The notes: generated by a model from the sequence alone, not told the origin. Counted from the stretch's first letter, positions 32,644-42,891 are shown. The stretch: DNA of 64,000 nucleotides from Isoetes taiwanensis (GCA_021234155.1 JAJEKV010000092.1:248001-312000), one strand, 5' to 3'. Numbers and translations: made by a program.

Positions 32644-33430
32644 TTTTCCTTCTCAAATCCAACCCCAACCCTGATTAATCTTCACAACCCACTTGATTAA
32701 TCGCTCCCAATTGATCAATTTGTTGCCTCCCCACTTCCCCTCCACTCCAAATTGTCTCCACTTCGTGGCCGATTCTAAATTATGCCCTCTCTAGTCCCCG
32801 ATTTCACACCAAGTTAGAAAGCTCCTCTCCCTGATTTAGGAAAATTCCAACCGCCCCTGCCAGCTTCTGAAAGCCATAGCCGGACTCGAAAGCCTGTGCC
32901 TTGTTATTCTCCACACAAATGTCACCACCATCGAACAGATTTTGTAAGATTTTGGATTCCTGCTCCAGCATTTATTGTTTGATTCCTTCCTTTCCCCCTC
33001 GCCGCTGCAGCTCGCCCATACGGCGCATATTTCTCAGATTTTAGATTTTGTCCTGCATTGCATTTTTTTCTCACATGGACGCCCCTTTTTTTCTCGATCT
33101 TGACTCCTTCCGATCGGCTCCTTTTGCTCTGTTTCTGGATCCTGCTTTTGGGTCGATTGTGATCAACATGTCCCGAGCTTTTGGGTCGATTGGGTCGATT
33201 GGATCCTGCTTTTGGGTCGATTGGATCCTGCCGGAACCAGAGTGCTTTCTCCTTTCCGAGTGGTACAACAGGATCAGCGGCACAAAGGTGTGTACCAAAT
33301 TTCAAAATTCAAATATTGGGGGGAAAAAAGGGCGGGGTACAAGAAACAATTAAATAAGTCTTGGGGGAAAAAAGGGCGGGGTATAAGAAACTTGAAAATA
33401 AGTCACGTGAGTTTTGAAGTCATAATATTT
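32644..33430 (-). promoter_or_regulatory. Upstream region of the DREB2-like gene
   Basis: Contains pyrimidine-rich sequence next to the start codon (probable 5' UTR) and a short repeat GATTGGGTCGATTGGATCCT around 33130-33230. No clear TATA box was chosen. Confidence 0.4.
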
Positions 33431-33639
33431 GTATAATGCATTATTATTAGTTGTAAGGGTAAGTAGGGTAAATTATTTTTCAGTTGTTATAATGTGCATT
33501 ATAGGTGCATATGATGTCCATTAGATAAATACATGGGGAGAGTCTATTTATCATAGAAAATACATAGGATATTTATGGGGAGGGTAATTTTTCATAGAAA
33601 ATACATAAAATATTGTGTTTATTAAAAAATACATAGTAT

Positions 33640-33900
33640 AATATAGTGTGTGCTAATACTAATGTGTGCTAGTATAAAATGCTAATGTGTGCTAATACTA
33701 ATGTGTGCTAATACTAATGTGTACTAATGTATAAAAATGCTAATGTGTGCTAATACTGATTGTGGTAGTATAAAGTACTAATTGTGTGCTAATTGTGGTA
33801 GTATAAAGTACTAATGTGTGCTAATTAAGGGTGTGCTAGTATAAAAATGCTAATGTGGATAGATAGAGAAAATGATGGAAAATTAGATGGATAGATAGAT
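33640..33900. repeat. TAATGTGTGCTAATAC tandem repeat
   Basis: About ten loose copies of (AC)TAATGTGTGCTA(ATA/GTA) with a period of 16-27 bp between 33645 and 33860, then GATAGATAGA. Confidence 0.9.
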
Positions 33901-33954
33901 AAAATGATGCTCTGCAAAAATAATCTCTGGCCCTTGAAATTGCCTTTTTTTACT

Positions 33955-34465
33955 CTTAGCTGCCTTTCTCGACTCGCGAGCCGAGAAAGGCCCTAAAACC
34001 TGCGTTTTTCGCTTTGAGCTGCCTTTCTCGACTCGCGAGTCGAGAAAGGCCTTCTGACCCCTAAAACCTGCGTTTTTCGCTTTGAGCTGCCTTTCTCGAC
34101 TCGCGAGTCGAGAAAGGCCTTTCACCCCTAAACCGGCGCTTTGGTACGCCTTTTCTCGACTCAGCGAAGTCGAGAAAGGCCTTCTGACCCCTAAAACCTA
34201 TGTTTTTCGCTTTGAACTACCTTTCTCGACTCGCGAGTCGAGAAAGGCCTTCTGACCCCTAAAACTGGCGTTTTTCGCTTTGAGCTGCCTTTCTCGACTC
34301 GCGAGTCGAGAAAGTCCTTCTGACCCCTAAAACCGGCGTTTTTCGCTTTGAGCTGCCTTTCTCGACTCGCGAGTCGAGAAAGGCCTTCTGACCCCTAAAA
34401 CTTGCGTTTTTTGCTTTGAGTCGCCTTTTTTCGACTCGGCGAAGTCGAGAAAGGCTCTCAGGCCT
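33955..34465. repeat. Palindrome array of copy 2: eight units of 62-66 bp
   Basis: Each unit reads GCCTTTCTCGACTCGCGAGT + CGAGAAAGGCC, then TTCTGACCCCTAAAACC and TGCGTTTTTCGCTTTGAGCT. Palindrome centres lie near 33977, 34036, 34103, 34166, 34226, 34293, 34357 and 34435. Units 4 and 8 have an AGCGAAG/GGCGAAG centre in place of CGCGAG. The array ends about 85 bp before the intron acceptor at 34551. Confidence 0.95.
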
Positions 34466-34551
34466 GTATTTTCCAAAAATGGCCCTAAGAACTGTGTTTT
34501 ATTTTATTTTTTTTGCCTGTCGCATCACTTGACTAACTTGATTTTGTCTTT

Positions 34552-35030
34552 TGCAGTCCTTATCTCGACCAGATAGTACATGCTTGGGAGCAATGAAAAG
34601 ACTATTCATTGAAGAAAGATGCCGAGAAGAGGGTGGTGACATCAGTTGGACATACAAGCACGTGGCCTATGAAGGAACTACTCATACAAATTTCTATCGT
34701 CTGTAAGTTGCTCCGTGACTTGGACAGAGCTCCACGCGCCGTTTGCAGTAGGTTGGTTAGTGTGTGAAGAGGGTGTAATCATTGTGATAATACGACCACT
34801 ATGGTCTCTTCACCCACTGTAATGTATATTGTAATGAGCCCATTTGTAAATATAAGGCATCTCAAAACTAGTATTCTTTGGTGATTAAGTACACAATTTG
34901 CTTAATTTTTGTTGGAATTTATGATCTCTTGTCTACCCACCTAAGAAAATAGAGCCAAAAAGTCTTGGTAAAGGAATTCACCCTCACGCGAATAACTCTT
35001 ATTTTGAATGACAAATAAGCCCCAAAACAG
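34552..35030 (+). pseudogene. Copy 2 short exon (PYLDQIVHAWEQ) and 3' region
   Basis: After TTTTGCAG the frame reads PYLDQIVHAWEQ, a stop codon, then KDYSLKKDAEKR and TWPMKELLIQI. This is homologous to copy 3 (56 codons open) and to the start of the large exon of copy 1. The 3' region GTGTAATCATTGTGATAATA... with CATTTGTAAATATAAGG is shared with copy 3. The exon has an early stop and is a deletion derivative of the longer form. Confidence 0.65.
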
Positions 35031-35201
35031 GGACTCGACTCGATATCCAAGAAAATTGGGAGAAAGCTTGGATGCACAGTTTCAGACAAAATTTCGAATT
35101 AAGGACAGTTTTCGGGTCGGGTTGCTCCTTTCTGTGTAAAATAACAGGGTTCCGAAAAAAAGTGGGAATGGAATGAGTCCCACTTTAATTAAATACGACT
35201 T

Positions 35202-35860
35202 ATCCACTATCTATCCCTATCTACTTCCTGAGAAAAAACTTCTCATGCTCATGATTCAGCCATCTGGTGCTGCTTAGGATTCCGCCATCTACAGATCCGG
35301 CTATGTTTGGATGCTATCTCCCATTGCTCAGGGCTTCTATCTGCCAGTGCTCAGAGTTGTTGCTTGGTTTGAGAAGGTCATGGACGTTTTTATCTGTTAT
35401 CGATCGTTGTTCAGGGCCGTTACTGAGTTTGAGAAGCTCAAATGCTGAAGCTTCTACAATCCAACTTTTATGTCGATTCTATCCTGTGGAGCTCTTATGG
35501 GCGGATTCTAGCAAGTAGGGCCAACCCTTCAATCTCTACGGCTATGGCTTGGTGTGATTCTGCTGGCTGATAGAATGTTTGCCCCTTGTTTGCTTCCTAT
35601 ACTTCGTCCCTGTTTCACCCCTTTTCGCATGAAGCCCTTCCAAAATCGTTGAAGAGGAAGAAGATAGAAGAACAGAGAAGGAAAAAAAGAAAACATGGAC
35701 GGAATATCCTTGGACAGAACTGGAGTTGACGTATAAAAGGATATATAGGATTCTGGAGGCGATTTTGTCTCTGAAGGAAAGAACTGGTATTAGGCAGTAA
35801 TCTAACTGGAAGTTCAAAAATTAGGACATAAATGCACCTTAAAATCTTCAAATTTAAAAA
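35202..35860. other. Spacer, no gene seen
   Basis: Right of the TIR unit. The phrase GAGGCGATTTTGTCTCTGAA with GGAAAGAACTGG near 35755 recurs at 36350-36420. Confidence 0.5.
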
Positions 35861-35965
35861 CCCAAATGGAGTGCTAGATTGCTGCTGTTGCAACTTGAAG
35901 CTTGAATCGTCAAATGGATTCAAGCTTCAAGTTGCAACAGCGGCAATGCGAGCACTCCATTTGGG
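35861..35965. repeat. Long fold-back, arms of about 47 bp
   Basis: CCCAAATGGAGTGCT...GTTGCAACTTGAAGCTTGAAT, a 10-base loop (35908-35917), then ATTCAAGCTTCAAGTTGCAA...AGCACTCCATTTGGG. Arms differ at a few positions only. A transcript would form a long hairpin of miRNA-precursor size. Confidence 0.85.
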
Positions 35966-36157
35966 TTCAAATCTAAAAAAATTCTGGGCCTGGGATCGGT
36001 CTTGAAGATGGGTTATTCGGGATTGCATGGATCCATAATAGTGCTGATTTTGGTGTGCAATGGGTGGGCAGTTAGCGATGAATTTATGAAGTGTTCCTGC
36101 ACGTCTTTCAGTGTTGGCAGATCTTCTTTGTCCATCAATGGATTCAACGCATATTAG

Positions 36158-36331
36158 ATGCCTTATATTGCACTCCAAAACAACAGCATTGCTAGCAATT
36201 TTCTGCGCCAAGCTGCCAGAGTTGGCCTTAATGTTGCCGGAACTTGGGCATTTAGAGATGGAGGCGACAATGCAATGCAAACCTCCTTGGGAGTCTACGA
36301 CGAAAAAGCTCTCCGTTGTATACTAGAGGCG
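36158..36331 (+). pseudogene. Endo-beta-1,4-mannanase fragment
   Basis: About 55 codons read [20 protein letters not shown] and [20 protein letters not shown], matching the TWAFSDGG...ALQxSPGxYDE region of plant GH5 mannanases (cell-wall mannan hydrolysis). The catalytic Glu regions are not present. It is a fragment only. Confidence 0.75.
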
Positions 36332-37500
36332 ATGAATATACAGGATTTTGGAGGCGGTTTCGTCTCTGAAGGAAAGAACTGGATTTCGTGTCTGAAGGAA
36401 AGAACTGGATTTTGTGTTTGAAGGAAAGAGCTGGATGGAGACAACATGCCATAGCGAAATTTCAAGATGGGCGGTATTCCATTCTCAACTTGGTAGTCGA
36501 GAATGGTTTATAATTTAGTTATTGAGTTAATTAAATTTATTTATATTTAGTTACATTGATTATTAGTGATATTTTAATATTAATTTTTTTTTAAAGGGGA
36601 TCCATTCCTTTAATTTCTGTGGTCTCCTCCTCCCCCAACTTCTGCGCAGCTTCTTCCCCAACGTCTCTGCCCTTCTTCCAACTTCTCCCTTTCCTCTCCT
36701 CATGTGCCCCCTTTTCCCTTTCTTTGGCCCTCCCCTTCCCCCCTTTCTTTGACCCTCCTCCTTACTTTGCCCCTTACTATTTGCCCCTTTCCCCCTCCCC
36801 ATTTGCCTCTTTGCCCACCTCATCTTTATCATTTTTTCTTTGTAAATATTGTGCCTTTCTTGGATTGTTTCTCTAAACATTGTTCTTGATGTATCATGAA
36901 AAAATCTAGTGGTGATTCAATGTGTCCCTTGTAAATCCAATGAAATTTCTCCACTAGTTGTTTGTAAAAATTCATGAGCAAATATCATGAAGCAGTTCTT
37001 TTTGTATGATGCAAAATTCTTAGTATAAGTCTCATTTTACTACATGACTCCCAAACGTCATAGTCTGACCTACTTTAATTAAATGTGGCTTGATTGTTTA
37101 CTCTACAATCCTTCAAGTACAATTTGCTAAGGTATTTGATCCCTTTCTTCCTTGAGTTGCGATTGTTTCTATTCTGTCATACAACATTTCTTGTGCTGGT
37201 TTTTAAATCCTTCAAGTTGTGTCATACTACATACTATTTCCTGCAGTTTTTTATTAAAAAATGCATCTATCATATAACGGAGCTATCTGCTGGAACATTA
37301 ATTGTTTGGCTAATTAATTTACTGAAGGACTTGCAGCTCGATTGTCATCTACATATGCTTTTCCTAAAATTCTTCCTCTTTTTGCTACAATGTCCTGGTC
37401 AACTGAAGCAAGAAACAACTTACCTCAGAATGCTTACAGTACAAAAATCTTTGAAGCTAGATAGGTTATATCAAAATAGTTCAGGTATACACATTTCTCA
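36332..37500. other. Spacer: direct repeats, CT-rich tract
   Basis: GGAAAGAACTGGATT repeats at 36350-36430. A pyrimidine-rich tract covers 36600-36840. At 37072 CTACTTTAATTAAATGTGGC resembles a worn copy of the palindrome-family terminus. No gene is seen. Confidence 0.5.
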
Positions 37501-37502
37501 CT

Positions 37503-37718
37503 CTAGTTTCTGCAATCTTCCAATAGATTTCTTGCCCTGTCAAGGTTGTGCGATGCCATTATGCTGTTCAAAGAGTTGTAGGAATCAACCATTCTGTCAA
37601 AAGTCATAAGTATTGGTTTTCTCTTTATTCTGAACCTTCGTAGACTTTTGCATTTACCATGTGTTTTAGAAAAACCTACTTGCAGAACGTCCATGCCACT
37701 CAGGTCGTGAAGGAACAA
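37503..37718 (-). pseudogene. Possible PPR-motif remnant
   Basis: The minus strand gives ILMTFDRMVDSYNSLNSIMA followed by SHNLDRARNLLEDCRN, which resembles one pentatricopeptide unit (FDxM..SWNSMI..Y....L..AR.LF). Only one unit is visible, so the call is weak. Confidence 0.35.
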
Positions 37719-38187
37719 TTTCCTAATATTCAGAAATCTAGACAGATATTATACATTGAAGTAGGAGGTTATTAATGAAGATGTGGACATGATTATTGTG
37801 GGTTTTCCAAGCCTGAAATTTTGTTCCTTGAAAGGATGGCTGAATATGTCTTTCTTTGATCTTAGTAATTGTAGCTATTGTTCTCATAATGTCCTCTACA
37901 TTACAATACTGTCACAAGCATCTGTTTGTTAACCATCTGGTGAATTTTGCATTGCTTCAAAATCATACACAACAATTTAGAACATCTGTTGCGACTGTTG
38001 CTTCTTTCTGGAAGGGATTTATTGATTTTGCATCCGATTTCTAAATGCTTACTCAATTTGTATGACTAACCAGTGGCTTGATAACAAATTCAACGTAATC
38101 CTTTGCTTTGTTTGCACATAGAAATGAGTTGTGTAAATTTCTTAGCACCAACATCTATAATCAAATATGACAAAAGAAACTTGAGAA

Positions 38188-38310
38188 TCTATATCTATAT
38201 ATAATAATAAAAGCAAAAAATGATAGTTTGTGCAGAGCATCTCGGCCTTTGAAATTTTTTAACTTATTGTCGTCCCTAGATTCGGGCAGTTTGTTTGGGC
38301 GCGAGGTTTT
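38188..38310 (+). mobile_element. Helitron-like 5' end
   Basis: TCTATATATAATAATAAAAG begins at about 38190 and is followed by GATAGTTTGTGCAGAGCATCT and CGTCCCTAGATTCGG.CAGTTTGTTTGGGCGCG. The same start and about 125 bp of following sequence occur at 51286-51415. TC at the start and an AT-rich lead are typical of plant Helitrons. The CTRR 3' end was not located. Confidence 0.4.
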
Positions 38311-38324
38311 GTTTTTGCGAAAAT

Positions 38325-38800
38325 TTTCCATTCCTAATCGACTCCTTGTTGCATGCCAGACTCCTTGGGATAGCGTCAAAAGCTCTATCTGCAGCCTTTT
38401 TTATGTACGATAGATTCTGCAGAAGGCTAGTCAGAAAGGGGCGTTGTGTTGTGGTTTCAGTGGATTATAGAAATGTGCCGGAGAACAGGTATCTGGCAGC
38501 GCATGAGGACAGTTTTAGAGTTTTAAACTAGCTGCAAGAAATGACAGAGCTGCCAGAAAATGCAGATCTGTCGATGTGTTTTCTAATGGGGGATTCTGCC
38601 GGAGGAAATATAGTGCATTTTGTAGGATGCAGAGCGGCAGAGGAAGATCTGAAGCACTTTTTAATAAAAGGGCATGTTTTGATCTAGCCATATTTTGGAG
38701 GAGAAGAACGAACTCCAGCGGAAATTAGACTGCAGATGTTCCCATCATATCGGTGGATGCATCAGATTGGTACTGGAAGGACAACATGGCGATGGTAAGG
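38325..38800 (+). pseudogene. Plant carboxylesterase (CXE/GID1-like) alpha/beta-hydrolase fragment
   Basis: Translation gives DRFCRRLVRKGRCVVVSVDY, RNVPENRYLAAHEDSFRVLN, a stop, then LPENADLSMCFLMGDSAGGN with the GDSAGG nucleophile elbow, IVHFVGCRAAEEDLK, and after a second stop PYFGGEERTPAEIRLQ and SDWYWKDNMA. The HGGG oxyanion region upstream is not recognisable. There are two in-frame stops at about 38529 and 38684. It is a dead fragment, perhaps carried by the Helitron-like unit starting at 38190. Confidence 0.88.
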
Positions 38801-39216
38801 ACTTCCTCGGAATCTTCCGGCATACACCAAGATCTTATATTTGTCTACTATTTCTTTCTTATTGTCTACTATTTCTTCCGTTCTTCCTTTGTGCGATTAA
38901 CATCTCAGTTTTACTTACGATGCAGGGAGCTTTAGGTTGGGATCTCTTATGCATGGTAAATAAAGTCTAATTACTATTCCTCGATCTCCAGGTATTCAAA
39001 CTCACTCAACATGTGCTGGCAAAGACATAAAAAATAGATGCGATAGGATTATTTTGGGCTTAGATCATGCAAATTTATACAGATATCTCCATTGTAACAT
39101 GCTTAGCGGATTAGAACTTGGAAATATGACAAGGCTCTGTTATTTGTAAGCTCAATTTTCCAAAGTTGTAAGATACCAGTAGATGCTTGGTTACTGACTG
39201 GTTTTCTATCTTGGAC
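38801..39216. other. Spacer, no gene seen
   Basis: AT-rich sequence between the esterase fragment and the LRR exons. Confidence 0.5.
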
Positions 39217-40007
39217 AGCCAGTTGAATAACAATCACACTGGGCAAATTTCTCCAGAGCTTCATAACTTAAAAACACTCTTTGAGTTGTGAGTTGCAGTC
39301 TTTTGCATTTAATACGGTCCATATCTTTTCAACATCCCTTTGTGTAATGCTATTGCTGTATCTGCAGAGACCTCTCCAACAGTTATTTGCATGGTCATAT
39401 TCCAGAGACTATAAGTCTCTGCTCCTCATTAAATTACTTGGTAAGTAATTTGTCTGTTGGTCCATATTTGCATATATTGTTAGGCTTTTTGTTGTTTTAA
39501 TGTAGATAACCTTATATTGCAGAAATGTGCATGGAAATAATCTTAACGGCAGCATTTCTCCTGAATTACAGAAGCTTGGTCTCCTATCTTATTTGTGACT
39601 ACCTGGAAAATGCATTCCGAAGAGTTCCATTTCTTAAGAAATGTTGTCAATATTGGCGTTAGAGAATTTTTTTAGAGTATAATATTTATAGATTGGAACA
39701 GTGAATCAAAGACAGAGTTGAGGTTAGAAGATGTTGCATTCCGTTGGCATTGATCACTATAAGAGAGTTGTTGTTGTATTGCTTTTTAGTAACCTGTCAG
39801 CTAATCATTTCGGAAACCATTCCTGCAAAACTTGGACACATCACACATCTGGGCCAGCTGTATGGCTTGTGGAATTTGTTTATAATTTATTAAATTTAGA
39901 TTTACAGTTTTCTCTAATACATCAGTCTTGCATTTCAGTGATTTATCTAACAACAATCTTACTGGACCAATTCCAAGTTCAATTGGTGACCTTGAGCACT
40001 TATTGAG
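39217..40007 (+). pseudogene. ERECTA-like LRR receptor kinase fragment, LRR exons only
   Basis: Five roughly 72-bp exons separated by short introns, one leucine-rich repeat each: NNNHTGQISPELHNLKTL (39226 on), DLSNSYLHGHIPETISLCSS (39370 on), NVHGNNLNGSISPELQKLGL (39525 on), a worn unit NLSANHFG (39789 on) and DLSNNNLTGPIPSSIGDLEH (39938 on). One 72-bp exon per LRR and the NVHGN...GDLEHLL text are characteristic of the ERECTA family (growth and stomatal patterning receptors). Signal peptide, transmembrane part and kinase are absent. The last repeat runs directly into LINE sequence at about 40008. Confidence 0.8.
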
Positions 40008-40323
40008 CCGGTCCTTTTGTATGGGGCAGAAGTGTGTGGTCCGGTGATATCCCTCAACACCTGGAATGACCTTGAGCAGGTGCAGAAGGCCTTCTTAGCA
40101 CGAGCCCTTGGGGTAAAGTCCACAGTTCCATACCAGATCCTACTCCAGGAGACAGGCTTTCTACCCCTTCAACGGGCTGCATTGGAACGCCATATCATTT
40201 ACTTCCAGAAGGTGGTCGCTATGGCTGATACACGTTTGTCCAACCTTGCTTTGGCCATGGCAATGGGTCCCCAACGCCTGAAATCCTGCTGGAAGGACAA
40301 GCAAGCTCAGTGGTTCTCACACT
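40008..40323 (+). mobile_element. LINE segment 1 (5'-truncated, interrupted)
   Basis: Translation: EPVLLYGAEVCGPVISLNTW, DLEQVQKAFLARALGVKSTV, LLQETGFLPLQRAALERHII, LKSCWKDKQAQWFS. It continues after the copia insertion at 45076 and after the hAT MITE at 46021; the three pieces form one colinear LINE end. The family is the same as at 27585-28595. Non-LTR RT core motifs are missing, so it was 5'-truncated when it landed in the LRR fragment. Confidence 0.8.
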
Positions 40324-40512
40324 TGTTAGAAATATGAGACACACACAACTTTTCCCACAAGACAAGACAATGTTTCATTCATATGAGATACATATTTATA
40401 CATCAATATGTGCCACAATAGACTAGTGCCACAATAGGCAAGAGTGCTATATGTGGAGCACGTGCCATATATGGCAAAAGGTAAAGGTGCCATAGAAAGA
40501 AGATTCCGAACA
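40324..40512 (-). repeat. 3' LTR of the copia element
   Basis: 189 bp, TG...CA. Its partner is 44882-45070. Confidence 0.97.
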
Positions 40513-40520
40513 CCCTCCCT

Positions 40521-40690
40521 GCAACTTTAGCCTTTTGAACAAAATAATCTGAATCAAAATAATTGTATCTCATATTTAAAGATGCCTCCAACCATCCCTC
40601 CCTGCATCTTTAAGCTAGTGCTTGGATAAAAAAAAACCTTTTGTGGGTTAAAAGGAAAAAACCCAAGCACTTTCAGAACAACTCAAGTAA
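40521..40690 (-). repeat. Hairpin near the polypurine tract of the copia element
   Basis: AGTGCTTGG (about 40617) pairs with CCAAGCACT (about 40670) around a GGGTTTTTTCCTTTTAACCC / AAAAGGTTTTTT core (minus strand). The core text resembles that of the LINE tails at 46171 and 20338. Confidence 0.5.
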
Positions 40691-41326
40691 CAACAAAAGA
40701 TTCAACAATTCCAAGAGCTGTTTTGCACATTTCTTGTTTCTGAAGTCCTAATGCTTTGGTGAAGATGTCGGCAACCATTGCTGACGTTGGACAATATTTA
40801 AGCACAATAGTCTTTTTTCGTACTTCCAATTTGATGTAATGATAGTGTAGCTCAATATGTTTAGATTTAGAATGGAAAACCTCATCCTTTGTCAATGCAA
40901 TTGTACTTTGATTATCACACATGAGTAAAGTAGGCCCCACCTGAGTCTGATGGAAACAATCCATCAACCGTCGCAACCAAACCAATTCTCATCGGCAATT
41001 GATGCAAAGAACATACCATACGTAGTGGAAACAGAAACACATCGTTGCTTTTTGCTCATCCAAGAAACTAAGGATTTCCCAACAAAAAAACAACTCCCAC
41101 TAGTAGAACGAAAAGTGTCAGGACAACCACCCCAATCAGCATCTGTATAGCCTAGCAAAGTCAATTTATCAACATCATGCTGCTTTGTGTACAACAAACC
41201 ACAAGTAGAAGTGCCTTTCAAGTATCTCAAAACCCTTTTAGCAGCAGTCCAATGAACCTGTCCAGGATTAGTCATAAATTGCCCAAGAGTATTAGCAAAG
41301 ATAACTAATATCGTATGAAGTTGCAT
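40683..41326 (-). pseudogene. Copia RNase H domain, two frames
   Basis: LGQFMTNPGQVHWTAAKRVL and RYLKGTSTCGLLY, then YTDADWGGCPDTFRSTSGSC, then in another frame CDNQSTIALTKDEVFHSKSK, IELHYHYIK and VADIFTKAL. These are the standard copia RNase H motifs (YTDADW, DNxSA/T, K-H-I-x-x-x-x-H). The join is broken near 40980, and a reading change occurs near 41310 from the RT part. The usual S.AEAEY before the DNQS motif is altered (TTYGMFFASI). Confidence 0.9.
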
Positions 41327-42833
41327 TGGCCAAATACATCAATGCACCAACCAAACTAGCATAGGGACATTTTTTCATTTGCAATCTTTCTTCATCAGTG
41401 GTAGGACTTTGTTTTTGAGAAAGTTTGGAGTATCTGGAGCTAACAACAAGAGGAGTACTTTGAGATTTTGCTTCAAGGAGGCCAAACTTTTCAATGAGGG
41501 CAGAAATGTATGTGGATTGTGAAAGATGTAACAAACCCTTTGATCGGTCACGTTGCACTTGAATACCCAAACATGAGTGAATTTCACCCAAGTCAACCGT
41601 CTCAAAGGCTGCAGATAATAGAGCTTTCACTTTATGTAAGTATGGTAAATCATTGCAAACAAATATCGTATCATCAACATATAAAGCAATGAAAACATAA
41701 GAGGACCCTTCTTGCTTGAAGTAAATGTTCAAATCAGCCACACTAGGAAGGAATCCAGCAGAAAGCAAGAAGGTGTTAATCTTTATGAACCATGCTCGGG
41801 AAGCTTGCTTCAAACCATAAAGAGCTTTTCTCAATCTACACACCAAGTGTTCTTGTCCAGACACAACAAACCCAGCAGGTTGTACCATGTAAATCTCTTC
41901 ACTCAAATCCCCATTCAAGAAGGTTGTCTTTACATCCATTTGATGTATATGAAGATCATGTTGTACTGCAAAGGCTAACAACACTCGCAAACTTGTAAGA
42001 CGTACAACTGGAGAAAAGGTTTCCTCATAATCTACACCTTCAACTTGTGAGAAACCTTTGACAACAAGGCGAGCTTTGAATTTATCAAAAGAACCATCAG
42101 CTTTAACCTTGGTCTTAAAAATCCACTTACATTGAATGGGCTTTCGTGCTGGAGGTAATTCCACAAGTTCCCATGTACCTTTATTGATCAAGGATTCATA
42201 TTCAGCCTCCATAGCCATTTTCCACGATTCTGCTTGATCTGAACTGAGAGCATCAGCAACAGAAATTGGATCAGCAGTCATAGCCAAAGCAGAATGATAA
42301 TCTAAGATCCGTTGCGTCGGCTTCCAAGCTCGACGTGCAACAATAGCATCATCATGAGGAACCTCATAAACAACTTCATCATCATGAGCACCCTCATGAA
42401 TAACTTCATCAAGACCACCATGATCTTCCTCATCATAATCACCATCATTAGCAAAATCATAAGCAAGTTCAGGAACATCAAGAACTTCAGCAGGATCAAA
42501 AATCGGATTATTTTCATCAAGAATAGCAGGGGCAATGAGAGGAGTTGACAGCGGCATAGGAACATCAGTAAAAATATCATCATCTGAAAAAGGGAATTCA
42601 GCAAGTATGTCACTTTCATGTTGACTATTAGGTTTAAAGCGTAACATAGAAAGCTCATCAAAAGTAGCATCACGACTAATGATAACTTTTCGAGAAACAG
42701 GATCCCAAAAACGATATGCTTTAGCGTTAGAAGCATATCCAAGGAAAATAGCTTTCGTAGCAACAGGATCAATCTTTTTTCTTTTTTCAGTTGGAATATG
42801 AACATAAGCAAAGTACAACCAAAAAACACGCAA
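41292..42833 (-). pseudogene. Copia reverse transcriptase (longest intact frame)
   Basis: About 500 codons open. It starts in the integrase C-terminal region (IFLGYASNAKAYRFWDP), then an acidic linker, then the RT: MEAEYESLINKGTWELVELP, CKWIFKTKVKADGSFDKFKA, DVKTTFLNGDLSEEIYM, and YVDDTIFV with the catalytic Asp pair. The RT motif before it normally reads DVKTAFLNG; here Ala is Thr. RT copies element RNA into DNA in the virus-like particle. This part alone looks nearly functional; neighbours are shifted. Confidence 0.95.
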
Positions 42834-42891
42834 ATTAGCAACATTGGGTTTACGACCAAACCAAACCGGGCTTCAAACGGAGTTTTGCCTT

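Larger units (their letters stand above)
31107..35201. mobile_element. TIR-bounded 4.1-kb unit (palindrome-family copy 2) enclosing a DREB2 gene
   Basis: The ends are perfect 25-bp inverted repeats: AAGTCGTATTTAATTAAAGT... at 31107-31131 and its mirror at 35177-35201. Flanking bases are ATCC on both sides (31103-31106 and 35202-35205), consistent with a 4-bp target duplication. Inside, left to right: a GGGGAAGGGGCAA repeat, a long palindrome, the DREB2-like gene (-), a TAATGTGTGCTA repeat, the palindrome array, the short exon of the family and the same 3' terminal segment as copy 1. No transposase is recognised inside, so it would be non-autonomous. The TSD is short and could be chance. Confidence 0.6.

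Noticed and set aside
33955-34465. CRISPR-like array (palindromic repeats with regular spacing)
   Set aside because: Spacers are nearly identical to one another and the context is a plant nuclear genome; it is a tandem repeat with a palindromic core.
37060-37095. CTACTTTAATTAAATGTGGC as a fourth end of the palindrome family
   Set aside because: Only about 20 bp match, with no family sequence on either side; too weak.
37094-37609. 171-codon hydrophobic frame
   Set aside because: Composition follows T-rich DNA, with no motif and no splice support.
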